This document shows positions 54,098-62,480 of a stretch of DNA of 64,000 nucleotides, one piece after another. The stretch is taken from positions 1-64,000 of the forward strand of contig CAJUAR010000001.1 in NCBI GenBank assembly GCA_910584495.1. Reading direction: 5' to 3'. Every line of letters starts with the position of its first letter. Position 1 is the stretch's first letter. The notes under the pieces were generated by a model. That model ran no database searches, was not told the origin of the DNA, and worked only from the letters and a program-made list of their open reading frames with translations. The translations under genes were made by a program, and so were the position numbers. This DNA comes from an uncultured Muribaculaceae bacterium (lineage in GTDB: Bacteria > Bacteroidota > Bacteroidia > Bacteroidales > Muribaculaceae).

Positions 54098-55807
54098 TTA
54101 GAGAACTACATTCTGCACTCGCTTAGCCCATGAATGAACATTGCAACGCACACTGATATAGTAATTATTTTCATCATCGGGGGTTGAAGGAGCCTCTGGC
54201 ACATCAGGTTTACCCAGCGACTTGATGCCTGAAACTTCGAGAGAATACCAGTTGTTACGGAGCACGCCGTAACGGCCGAGATAATTATCATCGACATCTT
54301 CAGTACCATAAGCTGCCGAACCGGGAATCCAGGGAGTATACGTTTCGCCAAAGTGTTGAACACGTGCCACATAGAAACATTCACCGTTCAGATAGGTGTT
54401 GATGTTCTTACCCTCTGCATCGCTACCAAAAGCATCATTCAGAATCTGGATTTCGGTCTCCGAAAGTGCTACCGCTGTTTCCTTCGTTTCGCCATATTTT
54501 ACATCAGCCGGCGAAAGTTTATGTTTACCACGTGTTTTGGATACAGTTTCGGTACCGTCGACAAAATATTTAGCCTGGTCTTTCTTATCCTCAAGCAGCT
54601 CAACAGCCTTGCTAATAATGTAGTTACGAAGACCTTCTTTGTTGTAGATAGTATTGGACTGTCCGAATGTATAGAATGTAGATGCTTTGTCTTCTCCTTC
54701 AGCCTTGAATTCGGCTTTCAGAATGACACGTGTGGTCTCATCGCGATTCTGGTGCGCTACATTGAATGTGTTTTCACGGCAATAGACATATTTCCCGGGA
54801 TCGGTAGTAAATTTAGTATCCTTATTCTTATCATTTACAAGACTGTATAAGTCTCCTACAGCCGGATAAGTATTATAGTTGGGATCTTTAGCCCAAAATA
54901 TGCGTTCTGAGGAAGAACTATAGAAACGAGTTCCCGTCTTAGCTCCTGTCACTTTAGATGCAAGATTTTTCCAGGAATCAAAGTCGCTGACATTGCGCAC
55001 AAGATACGATTTGTTATTTGTAAGGTCAATAGCCCATTTAGTAATGGTTGCAGTGTAGTTCTTTCGGTCTGCTGCACCTTCGCCGTTGTCAAATGGAAGA
55101 TTCTCAATTTTGTTTGTTGTTCCGGCTGTATTCTTATCAACAACCTGTACTTTTGCCACAGCACGCTCTACAAAGACATTAATAGCAGTCGAACCCAGAG
55201 CAGCTTCCTGAGTGCTCTTTATATCTTCTTTCGCTATTTTAACAAGAGTCTGTGCTTTTTCGTTTTTATAGAGAGGTGCATTGGTCATAAAGATACCGTT
55301 TGCGGTGAAGTCCATATCGCTAGCCACTCCGGTAAGATTGGAGAATTTAGTGCCCTTGGCGAAATGAGTATTAGCATCATTGTCATTGAGAACAATAAGT
55401 ACCCAGAGGTTATCTGCAGGAGCGTCATTGATTCTTTGCACTGTCTGAGCTGTCGTTGTAACATTTCCGATAGTGGTTTGCTGATTCCAAGGTTTGAGAG
55501 TGGTCATTTCGTATATATTCTTAACCACGGCTTCCGCTTCGGAATCACCTTGGAAAATGACAAGATGTGCCTTGTTGACAGCGTACTCACTTGCTTCGCC
55601 GTCGTCGAAATGATCGTTTCCTTGACCTTCATAGGGATCGCCCTCGGCACGACTTCCGTCAGCATCGACAGAAGGCAGATTGATGCTCACATTAAGGTAG
55701 CTCGTTCCGGTTTCTGAGCCGGGATTCTGAGCTGGTTCGTCGCTGCTGCAAGATGCCAGCGAGAGCATTGCGGCGGCTGCGATGAACGGGAGTGATTTGA
55801 ATTTCAT
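54098..55807 (-). CDS. Mfa1-like fimbrillin, probable shaft subunit of operon 2
   Basis: A 569-residue lipoprotein precursor with lipid cysteine 20 (SLASCSSDEP) and a candidate arginine processing site at DGSRAEGD (R53). The body has Mfa1 features: TSYLNVSINLP after the signal, NKAHLVIFQGDSEAEAVV, NAPLYKNEKAQTLVKI and the C-terminal YLGRYGVLRNNWYSLEVSGI with VHSWAKRVQNVVL. The last strand (WAKRVQNV) probably acts as the donor or conserved terminal strand; the FimB-like neighbour ends similarly (WSKRIQNI). It is the most likely shaft protein. Length and position fit the family. Confidence 0.88.
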   Translation of the reverse strand: MKFKSLPFIAAAAMLSLASCSSDEPAQNPGSETGTSYLNVSINLPSVDADGSRAEGDPYEGQGNDHFDDGEASEYAVNKAHLVIFQGDSEAEAVVKNIYEMTTLKPWNQQTTIGNVTTTAQTVQRINDAPADNLWVLIVLNDNDANTHFAKGTKFSNLTGVASDMDFTANGIFMTNAPLYKNEKAQTLVKIAKEDIKSTQEAALGSTAINVFVERAVAKVQVVDKNTAGTTNKIENLPFDNGEGAADRKNYTATITKWAIDLTNNKSYLVRNVSDFDSWKNLASKVTGAKTGTRFYSSSSERIFWAKDPNYNTYPAVGDLYSLVNDKNKDTKFTTDPGKYVYCRENTFNVAHQNRDETTRVILKAEFKAEGEDKASTFYTFGQSNTIYNKEGLRNYIISKAVELLEDKKDQAKYFVDGTETVSKTRGKHKLSPADVKYGETKETAVALSETEIQILNDAFGSDAEGKNINTYLNGECFYVARVQHFGETYTPWIPGSAAYGTEDVDDNYLGRYGVLRNNWYSLEVSGIKSLGKPDVPEAPSTPDDENNYYISVRCNVHSWAKRVQNVVL

Positions 55808-55820
55808 CGTTTGTAAGAAA

Positions 55821-57185
55821 TTAATGATTAGTATTTTGTTTGTTTATCTCTCGGATTAAATCGATTGCGCGGCGCACTTGCCGGGCCTCTTCGCAATCGG
55901 GCACTTTTTCAATGTATTGCTCAGCCGAAACGATGTCGTGGCGGTTTGCGGCATTGATGGCGGCATTTAGGTTTGCCGTGGGGTCCTTTGGAAATAGGTG
56001 CACAGCCACGTCGAACACTCGGTTGAACTCGTCGCTTCCTGCAGGATAGCTCTGAGCCACAAGGAAAAGCTCCTGAAGGCTTAGCTGCCCCGGTTTATCG
56101 ACAAAGATGCGACGCGCCTCTTCGAGGTTGAAGGCACGCACAGTGTAGTGGACGGTATAGTCGGAGTGTCGCAGTGCCGGATAGACGTTCTCAAGCAAGT
56201 AGGCATACTGGGCGGGGAAACGCTGCCTGAGTCGACGGTCGCGAGCATCGGGAGCAAGCGTGCTGTCGTTGATTACGGCAAGCAAGCCCTGAGTGTTGTC
56301 GAGGTGCAGCGAATCGGCCACATAGCGTCGCAGTCCGTCCCAGTCCTCAGGTGTCGAGGCAACGTTGAAAATCGAACGGTCGAAGTTCCTCAACCTTGCC
56401 ACATAGTCGGCCAGAGCCTTGGCACGGCCTTGAGCAAGACGCACGTTGTTGGCGTATGGACCTTCGGGCGAAGCATATCCGTGGATGTCGATAGCGGTTA
56501 TTGTTACGTTCGAATCGTTCCTGACAAGGTCGACGGTTGATATAATCTTGGCCAGCTCCACGGTGTTGCGACGATAATCCGGGCGAATCTCGGTGCGGTT
56601 CACACGGAAATCGATAAATGCGCTTCCGCTCTCGCTGCGGTCCTTGATTCCCTCGGCTTTAGGCTCGACATAGCAGGTAAGAGGCTTGAAGAAGAGTTGT
56701 GGCCTACGGCGGTCGATTACATCGAGAGTGTCCTTGCGGCGGTCCAGAATGTCGCCGCATCCGCAGTAGTCGTTGGAGAGCGTCAGGAAGGCATGCTCCA
56801 TCCATGGCTGATAGTCGACTGAAGCGGAGTAGTCGAAGCTCTGGGGCTTACCGTCGTGGCGTCGAATCTCGAGCCCCTCGAAATCGCCCCTGTTGCGTTC
56901 GAAGCTGATGTGCTGACGGCGTCCGTTAACCATCAGTGGAGTGAACGCGGCCTCGCCGATGCTGTCGATGCCGGTGAGCACGGGCGTATAGACAATGCGG
57001 CGGTTCGATGTCACACGGAGTGAATCGAAACGCAAGGTCATATCAAGAAAAAGCTTGCCGTTTGCAACACCGGTTACAACCGAATCGACAATAATACCTG
57101 TAGGAGCAGCCTCGTTGCGTGCATCTGTAGCTCCGGCGGTCAGTGCCATAGCCACAGCAAAAATGATGGAAATAATCTTTCTCAT
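55821..57185 (-). CDS. DUF3868/OmpA-domain fimbrial accessory protein
   Basis: A 454-residue secreted protein. The signal peptide (IISIIFAVAMALTAGA) is followed by an N-terminal DUF3868 sandwich (residues about 30-175, with SFDYSASVDYQPWM and NDYCGCGDILDRR). An OmpA-like domain covers residues about 205-330 (RNTVELAKII, DIHGYASPEGPYANN, LAQGRAKALADYV). The C-terminal part is helical, TPR-like. It probably ties the pilus base to peptidoglycan. I chose the start at 57185 (MRKIISII); the open frame extends to 57266 through the upstream gene without family character. It starts 8 bp after the DUF3575 gene. Confidence 0.85.
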   Translation of the reverse strand: MRKIISIIFAVAMALTAGATDARNEAAPTGIIVDSVVTGVANGKLFLDMTLRFDSLRVTSNRRIVYTPVLTGIDSIGEAAFTPLMVNGRRQHISFERNRGDFEGLEIRRHDGKPQSFDYSASVDYQPWMEHAFLTLSNDYCGCGDILDRRKDTLDVIDRRRPQLFFKPLTCYVEPKAEGIKDRSESGSAFIDFRVNRTEIRPDYRRNTVELAKIISTVDLVRNDSNVTITAIDIHGYASPEGPYANNVRLAQGRAKALADYVARLRNFDRSIFNVASTPEDWDGLRRYVADSLHLDNTQGLLAVINDSTLAPDARDRRLRQRFPAQYAYLLENVYPALRHSDYTVHYTVRAFNLEEARRIFVDKPGQLSLQELFLVAQSYPAGSDEFNRVFDVAVHLFPKDPTANLNAAINAANRHDIVSAEQYIEKVPDCEEARQVRRAIDLIREINKQNTNH

Positions 57186-57193
57186 GGCGGCAA

Positions 57194-57763
57194 TCAGAAA
57201 ATATAAAGGACAGACAAAGCGGCCTTGGTCGGACCGACGTAATTGCGGTGCTTGCGGTCGAGGCAACGGTCGCAGCGGCCATAGAGCTTATAGGGGCTGT
57301 AGGCGTAGCCCAGACCGATGGAGGCCTCTATGTTCCAATGGCGCGAAATCATCCACTGGTAGCCGTAGGTAAGACCGGCACCTATATACCAGCCTTCGTA
57401 GTGCCGACCCTTTTCTGTTTTGGGGAGGGTGCCGAAAGGCAGGTCGACATTGCGCACGTTGTACTCGCCGCCAAGTGCATGTACACCGAGGAAGTGTCCG
57501 TTAAAAGCTTCACAGAACCAATGGCGCAATTCAGGCTGCACAGTCCAGAAACGCGCCCGTTTGTCGCCCGAGAAAGTCCAGGGGTTGAGAGCGCCAAAAA
57601 TCTGAACGGTCTGCCGGTGTGACACAGCAGCTTCCGCTCCGAAGTTAAGAGTTGTGGAGGCCCACGCTAATGCGTTGGTCTTCATTGCCACGGTCTGTGC
57701 CGCCGTTTTAACCAACAAAGAAGCCATCATGGCAAAGGTCAAAAAAAGAGTCACCTTTTTCAT
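57194..57763 (-). CDS. DUF3575 outer-membrane protein, first gene of fimbrial operon 2
   Basis: A 189-residue secreted protein with a signal peptide (LTFAMMASLLVKTAAQ). The DUF3575 pattern is clear: TVAMKTNALAWASTTLNFGAE, then VQPELRHWFCEAFNGHFLGVHA and the late YVGPTKAALSVLYIF. It probably forms a small outer-membrane barrel. The C-terminus is homologous in pattern to the DUF3575 half of the first fusion protein in the window (both have GPTKA). It follows a leader of about 165 nt. Confidence 0.85.
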   Translation of the reverse strand: MKKVTLFLTFAMMASLLVKTAAQTVAMKTNALAWASTTLNFGAEAAVSHRQTVQIFGALNPWTFSGDKRARFWTVQPELRHWFCEAFNGHFLGVHALGGEYNVRNVDLPFGTLPKTEKGRHYEGWYIGAGLTYGYQWMISRHWNIEASIGLGYAYSPYKLYGRCDRCLDRKHRNYVGPTKAALSVLYIF

Positions 57764-57934
57764 GCAAAATATGAGCTAACTACACGGAAGCTGCCAACGG
57801 CACCATCCATTATAAGCGGTATGATTTATAATCTCAAATTAATTAATAACAGCCGAGGGGTCGACTATTCCTAATCCTTATTATTAGATTTAATGTATAA
57901 TCCTTGTAAAAAATATCCTTTCTTGTTTTCGTCG

Positions 57935-57966
57935 CAAAAATACGTAAAAAAAATACCCCCCCCAAA
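57935..57966 (-). promoter_or_regulatory. Promoter of fimbrial operon 2 with a G8 tract in the spacer
   Basis: Minus strand: TTTG (57966-57963), 20 nt, TATTTTTG (57942-57935). The G of TTTG is the first of eight G (57963-57956), so seven lie in the spacer. Any change in tract length changes the spacing from the 20 nt shared by the other good promoters of the window. Confidence 0.75.
57956..57963 (-). repeat. G8 homopolymer in the fimbrial operon 2 promoter
   Basis: Eight C on the plus strand, eight G on the transcribed-sense minus strand, between T-rich sequence and TATTTT. The context matches the G9 tract at 172-180. Confidence 0.85.
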
Positions 57967-58056
57967 AAATTTTTAACACACTTTAACCTTACGCATGTCA
58001 ATGGTTGATGATTTTATCAATCACCTTTATCCGGAGCCGTAAAAAAAACATCTTTC

Positions 58057-58087
58057 TTGTCGGTTTGTTATATTTTTAGTAACTTAG
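58057..58087 (+). promoter_or_regulatory. Promoter of the 58109 gene
   Basis: TTG (58057-58059), 20 nt, TAACTTAG (58080-58087). One mismatch from the -7 consensus; about 21 nt before the ATG. Confidence 0.6.
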
Positions 58088-58108
58088 GCAATTCAATTAC
58101 ATACAACA

Positions 58109-58774
58109 ATGAAACGATTCTGTATTTTGAGCCTCATCCTTGCAGCCGCTGCCACGTTTACAGCCCGCGGACAGTACTATGAAATTGCCAACCAGCTGCC
58201 ACAACTTCTGCGTCCGGCCCTATCGGGTTCGGCCAACTACAAGGGTTTTGTCGAAATCTCGGGCCTCGCAGGCGTGGGACACAACCGCGCCAATGTCATC
58301 GACTTCTCCACCAGCCAGGGCTTTCAGTACAACTCGTGGTTCTACATGGGCGTGGGAGTGGGAGTTGACATTGCCATGGCACAGCAGCCTTCGCTGCGTG
58401 ACAACGATCCCGACTACGGCTATCTTGACCGCGACAACAAGAAGACCAAAGTGATGATTCCTCTATTCAGCGACTTCCGCTTCAACATCGGCAGCCGCGA
58501 GAGCACCTCGTTCTTTGCCGACATCAGACTTGGTGCCGCATGGATGGTGGGCAACGGCTATCTGCGCATGGCTGATGCATGTATGAGCAACAGCACACAG
58601 TTCTACCTGCGACCTACAATAGGTGTGCGTATGCCTGTCAAGGCCGGCGACACAAGGCATGCCTTCAACATTGGCATCACCTACCAGTTGCTGACATCGA
58701 ACAACAACTACTACCGCGATTCCAACTCGGTGAGCCTCAACAACTTCGGCGCATCAATAAGTTACGAGTGGTAG
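58109..58774 (+). CDS. Small outer-membrane beta-barrel protein, unknown function
   Basis: A 221-residue protein with a signal peptide (LILAAAATFTARGQ). The mature part is a series of amphipathic strands (KGFVEISGLAGVGHN, YMGVGVGVDIA, RFNIGSRESTSFFADIRLGA) ending in ISYEW, a terminal aromatic as expected for a barrel of about eight strands. I recognise no named family. It has its own promoter and lies 44 bp before the sigma-54 activator gene, which also has its own promoter. Confidence 0.75.
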   Translation: MKRFCILSLILAAAATFTARGQYYEIANQLPQLLRPALSGSANYKGFVEISGLAGVGHNRANVIDFSTSQGFQYNSWFYMGVGVGVDIAMAQQPSLRDNDPDYGYLDRDNKKTKVMIPLFSDFRFNIGSRESTSFFADIRLGAAWMVGNGYLRMADACMSNSTQFYLRPTIGVRMPVKAGDTRHAFNIGITYQLLTSNNNYYRDSNSVSLNNFGASISYEW

Positions 58775-58780
58775 CAGCCG

Positions 58781-58811
58781 TTGGAGGTTTGGCCAAAATT
58801 TTGTAACTTTG
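58781..58811 (+). promoter_or_regulatory. Promoter of the sigma-54 activator gene
   Basis: TTG (58781-58783), 20 nt, TAACTTTG (58804-58811). It ends only 7 nt before the ATG at 58819, so the mRNA would be nearly leaderless. Confidence 0.7.
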
Positions 58812-58818
58812 CTCTCTG

Positions 58819-60036
58819 ATGAAAGAAAGTTCGACAACCATACCTCCTCAAGTTCTGCAGGCCAAGCAACGCTTCGGCATCATCGGTAACGCCCCAGCCC
58901 TGGTGGCGGCAGTGGAACGCGCCCTTCGCGTGGCCCCAATCGATCTGTCGGTGCTCGTCACCGGCGAGAGTGGTGCCGGCAAGGAGTTTTTTCCACAGAT
59001 AATCCATGCCTACAGTGCCCGAAAGCACGCTAAATACATAGCCGTCAACTGCGGTGCCATCCCCGAAGGCACCATCGACTCCGAACTCTTCGGACATGAA
59101 AAAGGCGCCTTCACCGGGGCTGTGGATTCGCGAAAAGGCTACTTCGAGGAAGCTGACGGCGGCACCATTTTTCTCGACGAAGTGGCCGAAATGCCTCTCA
59201 CCACCCAGGCACGCCTGCTGCGCGTGCTCGAAAGCGGCGAATATATCAAGGTGGGTTCGTCGACGGTGCAGAAAACCAATGTGCGCATCGTTGCCGCTAC
59301 AAATGTCGACCTCCTTGCCGCAGTGTCGCAGGGCAAGTTCCGAGAAGACCTCTACTACCGTCTGTCCACGGTCCAGATTCATGTGCCTCCGCTCCGCGAC
59401 CGAGGCATGGACATACGACTGCTAACACGCAAATTTGCCGCCGATTTTTCGGAGCGTTACCGCATGCCCTCCATCAGTTTCACCGAAGAAAGCGATGACG
59501 CACTGCGCCACTACCGCTGGCCGGGCAATGTGCGCCAGCTCAAAAACGTGGTAGAGCAATTAGCCTTGTTCGAGGGCGGAAACACAATATCGGTAAGCAC
59601 GCTCGAAGAATATCTGCCGTCGGTCAACACCTCGTATATGCCCGTGGCCGGAGGCGACCTCCACAGCTACCAGCGCGAACGTGAAATGCTTTTCGGCATG
59701 ATTTTCAACCTGCAGAGCCGAATCGACGAACTTCAGCAGCAAATGGCAAAAAATTCCTTTCACTCCTCGCTTATGGTACACCCCAAGGAAGTGGAAACCA
59801 ACGCCGCACCGCCATGCAGCGAGGTGAGCTACTCCGAAGTGACAGAGCAGCCACGGATTCCGACAACGGCAATAGTCCGCTCGCCGCAACCGCCGGCGAG
59901 CCTCGAAGACAACGAACGCGAGATGATTCGCCGGGCTCTCGAACGTAACGAAGGCCGACGCAAAGCCGCAGCTGCCGAACTACAGATTTCAGAACGCACA
60001 CTATACCGCAAAATCAAAGAATATGGCATGGAATAA
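58819..60036 (+). CDS. Sigma-54-interacting transcriptional activator without a receiver domain
   Basis: A 405-residue enhancer-binding protein. The AAA+ domain starts near residue 20, with Walker A GESGAGKE (residues 49-56), the sigma-54 contact loop GAFTGA (96-101), Walker B GGTIFLDEV and WPGNVRQLKNV. A helical linker (residues about 285-305) precedes a C-terminal Fis-type helix-turn-helix (RRKAAAAELQISERTLYRKIKEYG). The N-terminal receiver or sensor domain of many family members is absent, so control must come from partner proteins or expression level. It overlaps lptE by 14 bp, a link that recurs in Bacteroidota. Targets unknown. Confidence 0.93.
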   Translation: MKESSTTIPPQVLQAKQRFGIIGNAPALVAAVERALRVAPIDLSVLVTGESGAGKEFFPQIIHAYSARKHAKYIAVNCGAIPEGTIDSELFGHEKGAFTGAVDSRKGYFEEADGGTIFLDEVAEMPLTTQARLLRVLESGEYIKVGSSTVQKTNVRIVAATNVDLLAAVSQGKFREDLYYRLSTVQIHVPPLRDRGMDIRLLTRKFAADFSERYRMPSISFTEESDDALRHYRWPGNVRQLKNVVEQLALFEGGNTISVSTLEEYLPSVNTSYMPVAGGDLHSYQREREMLFGMIFNLQSRIDELQQQMAKNSFHSSLMVHPKEVETNAAPPCSEVSYSEVTEQPRIPTTAIVRSPQPPASLEDNEREMIRRALERNEGRRKAAAAELQISERTLYRKIKEYGME

Positions 60037-60544
60037 ATTCATCCGTCCGCTCCTCACAGCTCTCTGCCTTGTCGCCGCCATGCCGGCATGCAAGGTGACT
60101 TTCACCATGAACGGCTCGGCAATAGACTATAACATCTATAAAACAGTGGGCGTTGGCGAATTTCCCATTCGCGCAGCCCTTGTCTACCCTCCGCTGCAGC
60201 AGATGTTCCAAAATGCCCTGCTCGACTATATAGACCGCAACACCCGTCTGCGCACCGTCGACCAAGGAGCCGACCTGCAAATCGACGGCGAAATTACAGG
60301 CTACAGCCTCTCGCCACAGGCCGTTACTGAAGATGCCTACGCCTCGCAGACGCGCCTCACCATCACCGTCCGCGTAAAATATACCGACAGCAAACAAGAG
60401 GGCAAAGACTTAGACCAGACATTCTCGGCCTATCGCGATTTCCCGGCCACAGAAATGCTCACCGACGTGCAGGACCAGCTCTGCGAAGAAATCAGCAAAG
60501 AACTCGTGGAACTAATCTTCAACGCCACCCTCGGCAACTGGTAA
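60023..60544 (+). CDS. lptE: LPS assembly lipoprotein LptE
   Basis: A 173-residue lipoprotein that with LptD inserts lipopolysaccharide into the outer leaflet. A signal peptide ends in a lipobox-like MPAC. The mature start TFTMNGSAIDYNIYKTVGVGEF, then LQIDGEITGYSLSPQ and RLTITVRVKYTD, follow the LptE family of Bacteroidota. It overlaps the sigma-54 activator gene by 14 bp, so the two are probably coexpressed. Confidence 0.9.
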   Translation: MAWNKFIRPLLTALCLVAAMPACKVTFTMNGSAIDYNIYKTVGVGEFPIRAALVYPPLQQMFQNALLDYIDRNTRLRTVDQGADLQIDGEITGYSLSPQAVTEDAYASQTRLTITVRVKYTDSKQEGKDLDQTFSAYRDFPATEMLTDVQDQLCEEISKELVELIFNATLGNW

Positions 60545-60552
60545 AAAACAAC

Positions 60553-60605
60553 CCCGATTATTCCCAATTAAACCCGATTAATCAGGATTAATCCAGATAA
60601 ATCCC
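60553..60605. repeat. Five tandem 10-bp repeats before the thioredoxin-domain gene
   Basis: CCCGATTATT, CCCAATTAAA, CCCGATTAAT, CAGGATTAAT and CCAGATAAAT run head to tail from 60553 to 60602, followed by CCC. Units 3 and 4 create two GATTAATC palindromes (60576-60583 and 60586-60593) exactly one helical turn apart. Confidence 0.65.
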
Positions 60606-60619
60606 AAAAAAACAATACA

Positions 60620-62470
60620 ATGAAAAAACTCTTTGCCATGTGCATGGCTGCCGCTCTTCTGGTGTGCGCTTGCTCAAGCCCCAAGGAACGAACCATCGAA
60701 ATGCCGGCTATGGCTGCCGTCAACACAACTGACCTCGATGTCAAAAAGGTGGAACTCACCGATTCGAACACCGTTCTGACCATGAACGTCAATTTCCGTC
60801 CCGGGTGGTGGATTCGCATTGCCGGCACGAGCAAAATTGTGGCCGACGGCAAGGAATATGCCATGCTCACGGCCGACGGCATAACACCCGACGAACAATT
60901 CATCATGCCCGAGAGCGGGGAGACAGAATTCAAACTCACCTTCCCGGCGATACCTCTGTCAACACAACAAATCGACTTTACCGAAGGTACTGACGATGGC
61001 TGGAGGATATGGGGAATTGATGTCAGCGGTGAAACAGTCGACATGCAGGGATACCCCTCAAGCCTGCCAAAATCATTCATAAACAAAGACTTGGCGACAA
61101 TCAATCTAAAGCCCGAGATGAAAGCCGAGGAATCGACAATAACATTTAAGGTGCTTGACTACAATCCCGAATATGGCAACAAGCTCGAAGTGGTGATGCT
61201 GGACATGGCCGGCCAAAACACCGAAAGTCTCAAACTCGACGGCTCGGGCACTGCCACGCTCATCAAAACCATCTACGGGCCGACAACCATAATGGCCAGC
61301 CTCGACAATCTCACTCCATATTGGCCGACAGGCATCACCGTTCTTCCAGGAGAAAATGTTGAAATGCTTCTCGACCCTCGAATTTCCGTCACCGCACAGA
61401 TGAACCGTCGCGACGAAAATTTCAGACTTCCTGCAAGTACCTACGACAACGGCTCGCTTGCCGCACTGAACCAAAATTCCGCACTAATCAACAAATATGA
61501 ACTCAGCGTTTTCGACCCGGAGAAATTCAGTTGGAAGCTCGATGCCGACGAATTTACCGACAAGCTCATTGCAATGCACAATGAAATGGCTGATTCTATC
61601 AAGGCTTCTACAGAACTTCCTGAAAACATCAAGCAATACCTACTTGCCGACCTCGACCTGAACACACTCTCCGGCCTGGCAAATGCCAAACACGTACTGG
61701 CTAATTCATTCTACTACACACATAGGAACGAACGCAATGCCGATGCTCGCGATTCGATTAAATGCGAACTCGGCGACGAACACTATGCCCGGGTGGCCAA
61801 AGCTGTGAACCTCGACAACCCCTATCTGCCCATGAGCAGCACAATGCACGAGGCTTTCCAGACCGACTGGAGCAAATATGTGCCATCGAAACAGGCGGCA
61901 GAGCTTTATGCCTTTACCAAACTATACAAGGACGCTTCGAAAGGCCAGCTCTCGGAAACGCAGATTGACGAGGCCAAAAAGATGTCTTCGCCCTTCTATG
62001 CTGACGCAGCCGTCAAACGCAACGCCGAGGCTCTGAAAGCAATCGAGGCTTCCGCCGACCTAATTGCCAAGCTTCCGGATGCCGACAACGACAAACTTTT
62101 TGAAGCAATCGTCGAGCCTTACAAAGGCAAGGTGGTGCTCGTCGACCTGTGGAACACCTGGTGCGGGCCTTGCCGTGCCGCCCTCAAAGCAAACGAGCCC
62201 CTCAAAAGCGGCGAACTTGCAAACGACGACATTGTGTGGATTTATATCGCCGACGAATCGTCGGAACTCAACAAATATTTGAAGATGATTCCCGACATAA
62301 AAGGCATACACCACATGGTGAACAGCGACCAGATACAGACAATTCGCAAACAGTTCGATGTCGACGGGATTCCATTCTATATCCTTGTCGACCGCAACGG
62401 TAAAGCAACTGGCCATCCCGACTTCCGCGACCACAGCAAACTTGTGGAAGGTATAAAGAGCGCACTATAA
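60620..62470 (+). CDS. TlpA-like thioredoxin-domain lipoprotein
   Basis: A 616-residue predicted lipoprotein, with lipobox LLVCACSS near residue 18. A beta-rich N-terminal region (residues about 20-270) and a helical middle (about 280-470) precede a C-terminal thioredoxin fold (about 485-616) with the redox motif WCGPC in VLVDLWNTWCGPCRAAL and the cis-proline segment VDGIPFYILVDRNG. It probably acts in periplasmic or surface disulfide chemistry. The partner is unknown. It lies 75 bp after lptE, beyond a tandem-repeat segment, and 10 bp before the GH97 gene. Confidence 0.88.
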   Translation: MKKLFAMCMAAALLVCACSSPKERTIEMPAMAAVNTTDLDVKKVELTDSNTVLTMNVNFRPGWWIRIAGTSKIVADGKEYAMLTADGITPDEQFIMPESGETEFKLTFPAIPLSTQQIDFTEGTDDGWRIWGIDVSGETVDMQGYPSSLPKSFINKDLATINLKPEMKAEESTITFKVLDYNPEYGNKLEVVMLDMAGQNTESLKLDGSGTATLIKTIYGPTTIMASLDNLTPYWPTGITVLPGENVEMLLDPRISVTAQMNRRDENFRLPASTYDNGSLAALNQNSALINKYELSVFDPEKFSWKLDADEFTDKLIAMHNEMADSIKASTELPENIKQYLLADLDLNTLSGLANAKHVLANSFYYTHRNERNADARDSIKCELGDEHYARVAKAVNLDNPYLPMSSTMHEAFQTDWSKYVPSKQAAELYAFTKLYKDASKGQLSETQIDEAKKMSSPFYADAAVKRNAEALKAIEASADLIAKLPDADNDKLFEAIVEPYKGKVVLVDLWNTWCGPCRAALKANEPLKSGELANDDIVWIYIADESSELNKYLKMIPDIKGIHHMVNSDQIQTIRKQFDVDGIPFYILVDRNGKATGHPDFRDHSKLVEGIKSAL

Positions 62471-62480
62471 CAATCTATCT

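Larger units (their letters stand above)
57764..58108. other. Divergent intergenic region of fimbrial operon 2 and an OM protein gene
   Basis: This 345-bp region is AT-rich and contains no gene. It holds the minus-strand fimbrial promoter with a G8 tract (57935-57966), a leader of about 165 nt for the fimbrial operon, and the plus-strand promoter of the 58109 gene (58057-58087). Confidence 0.8.
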
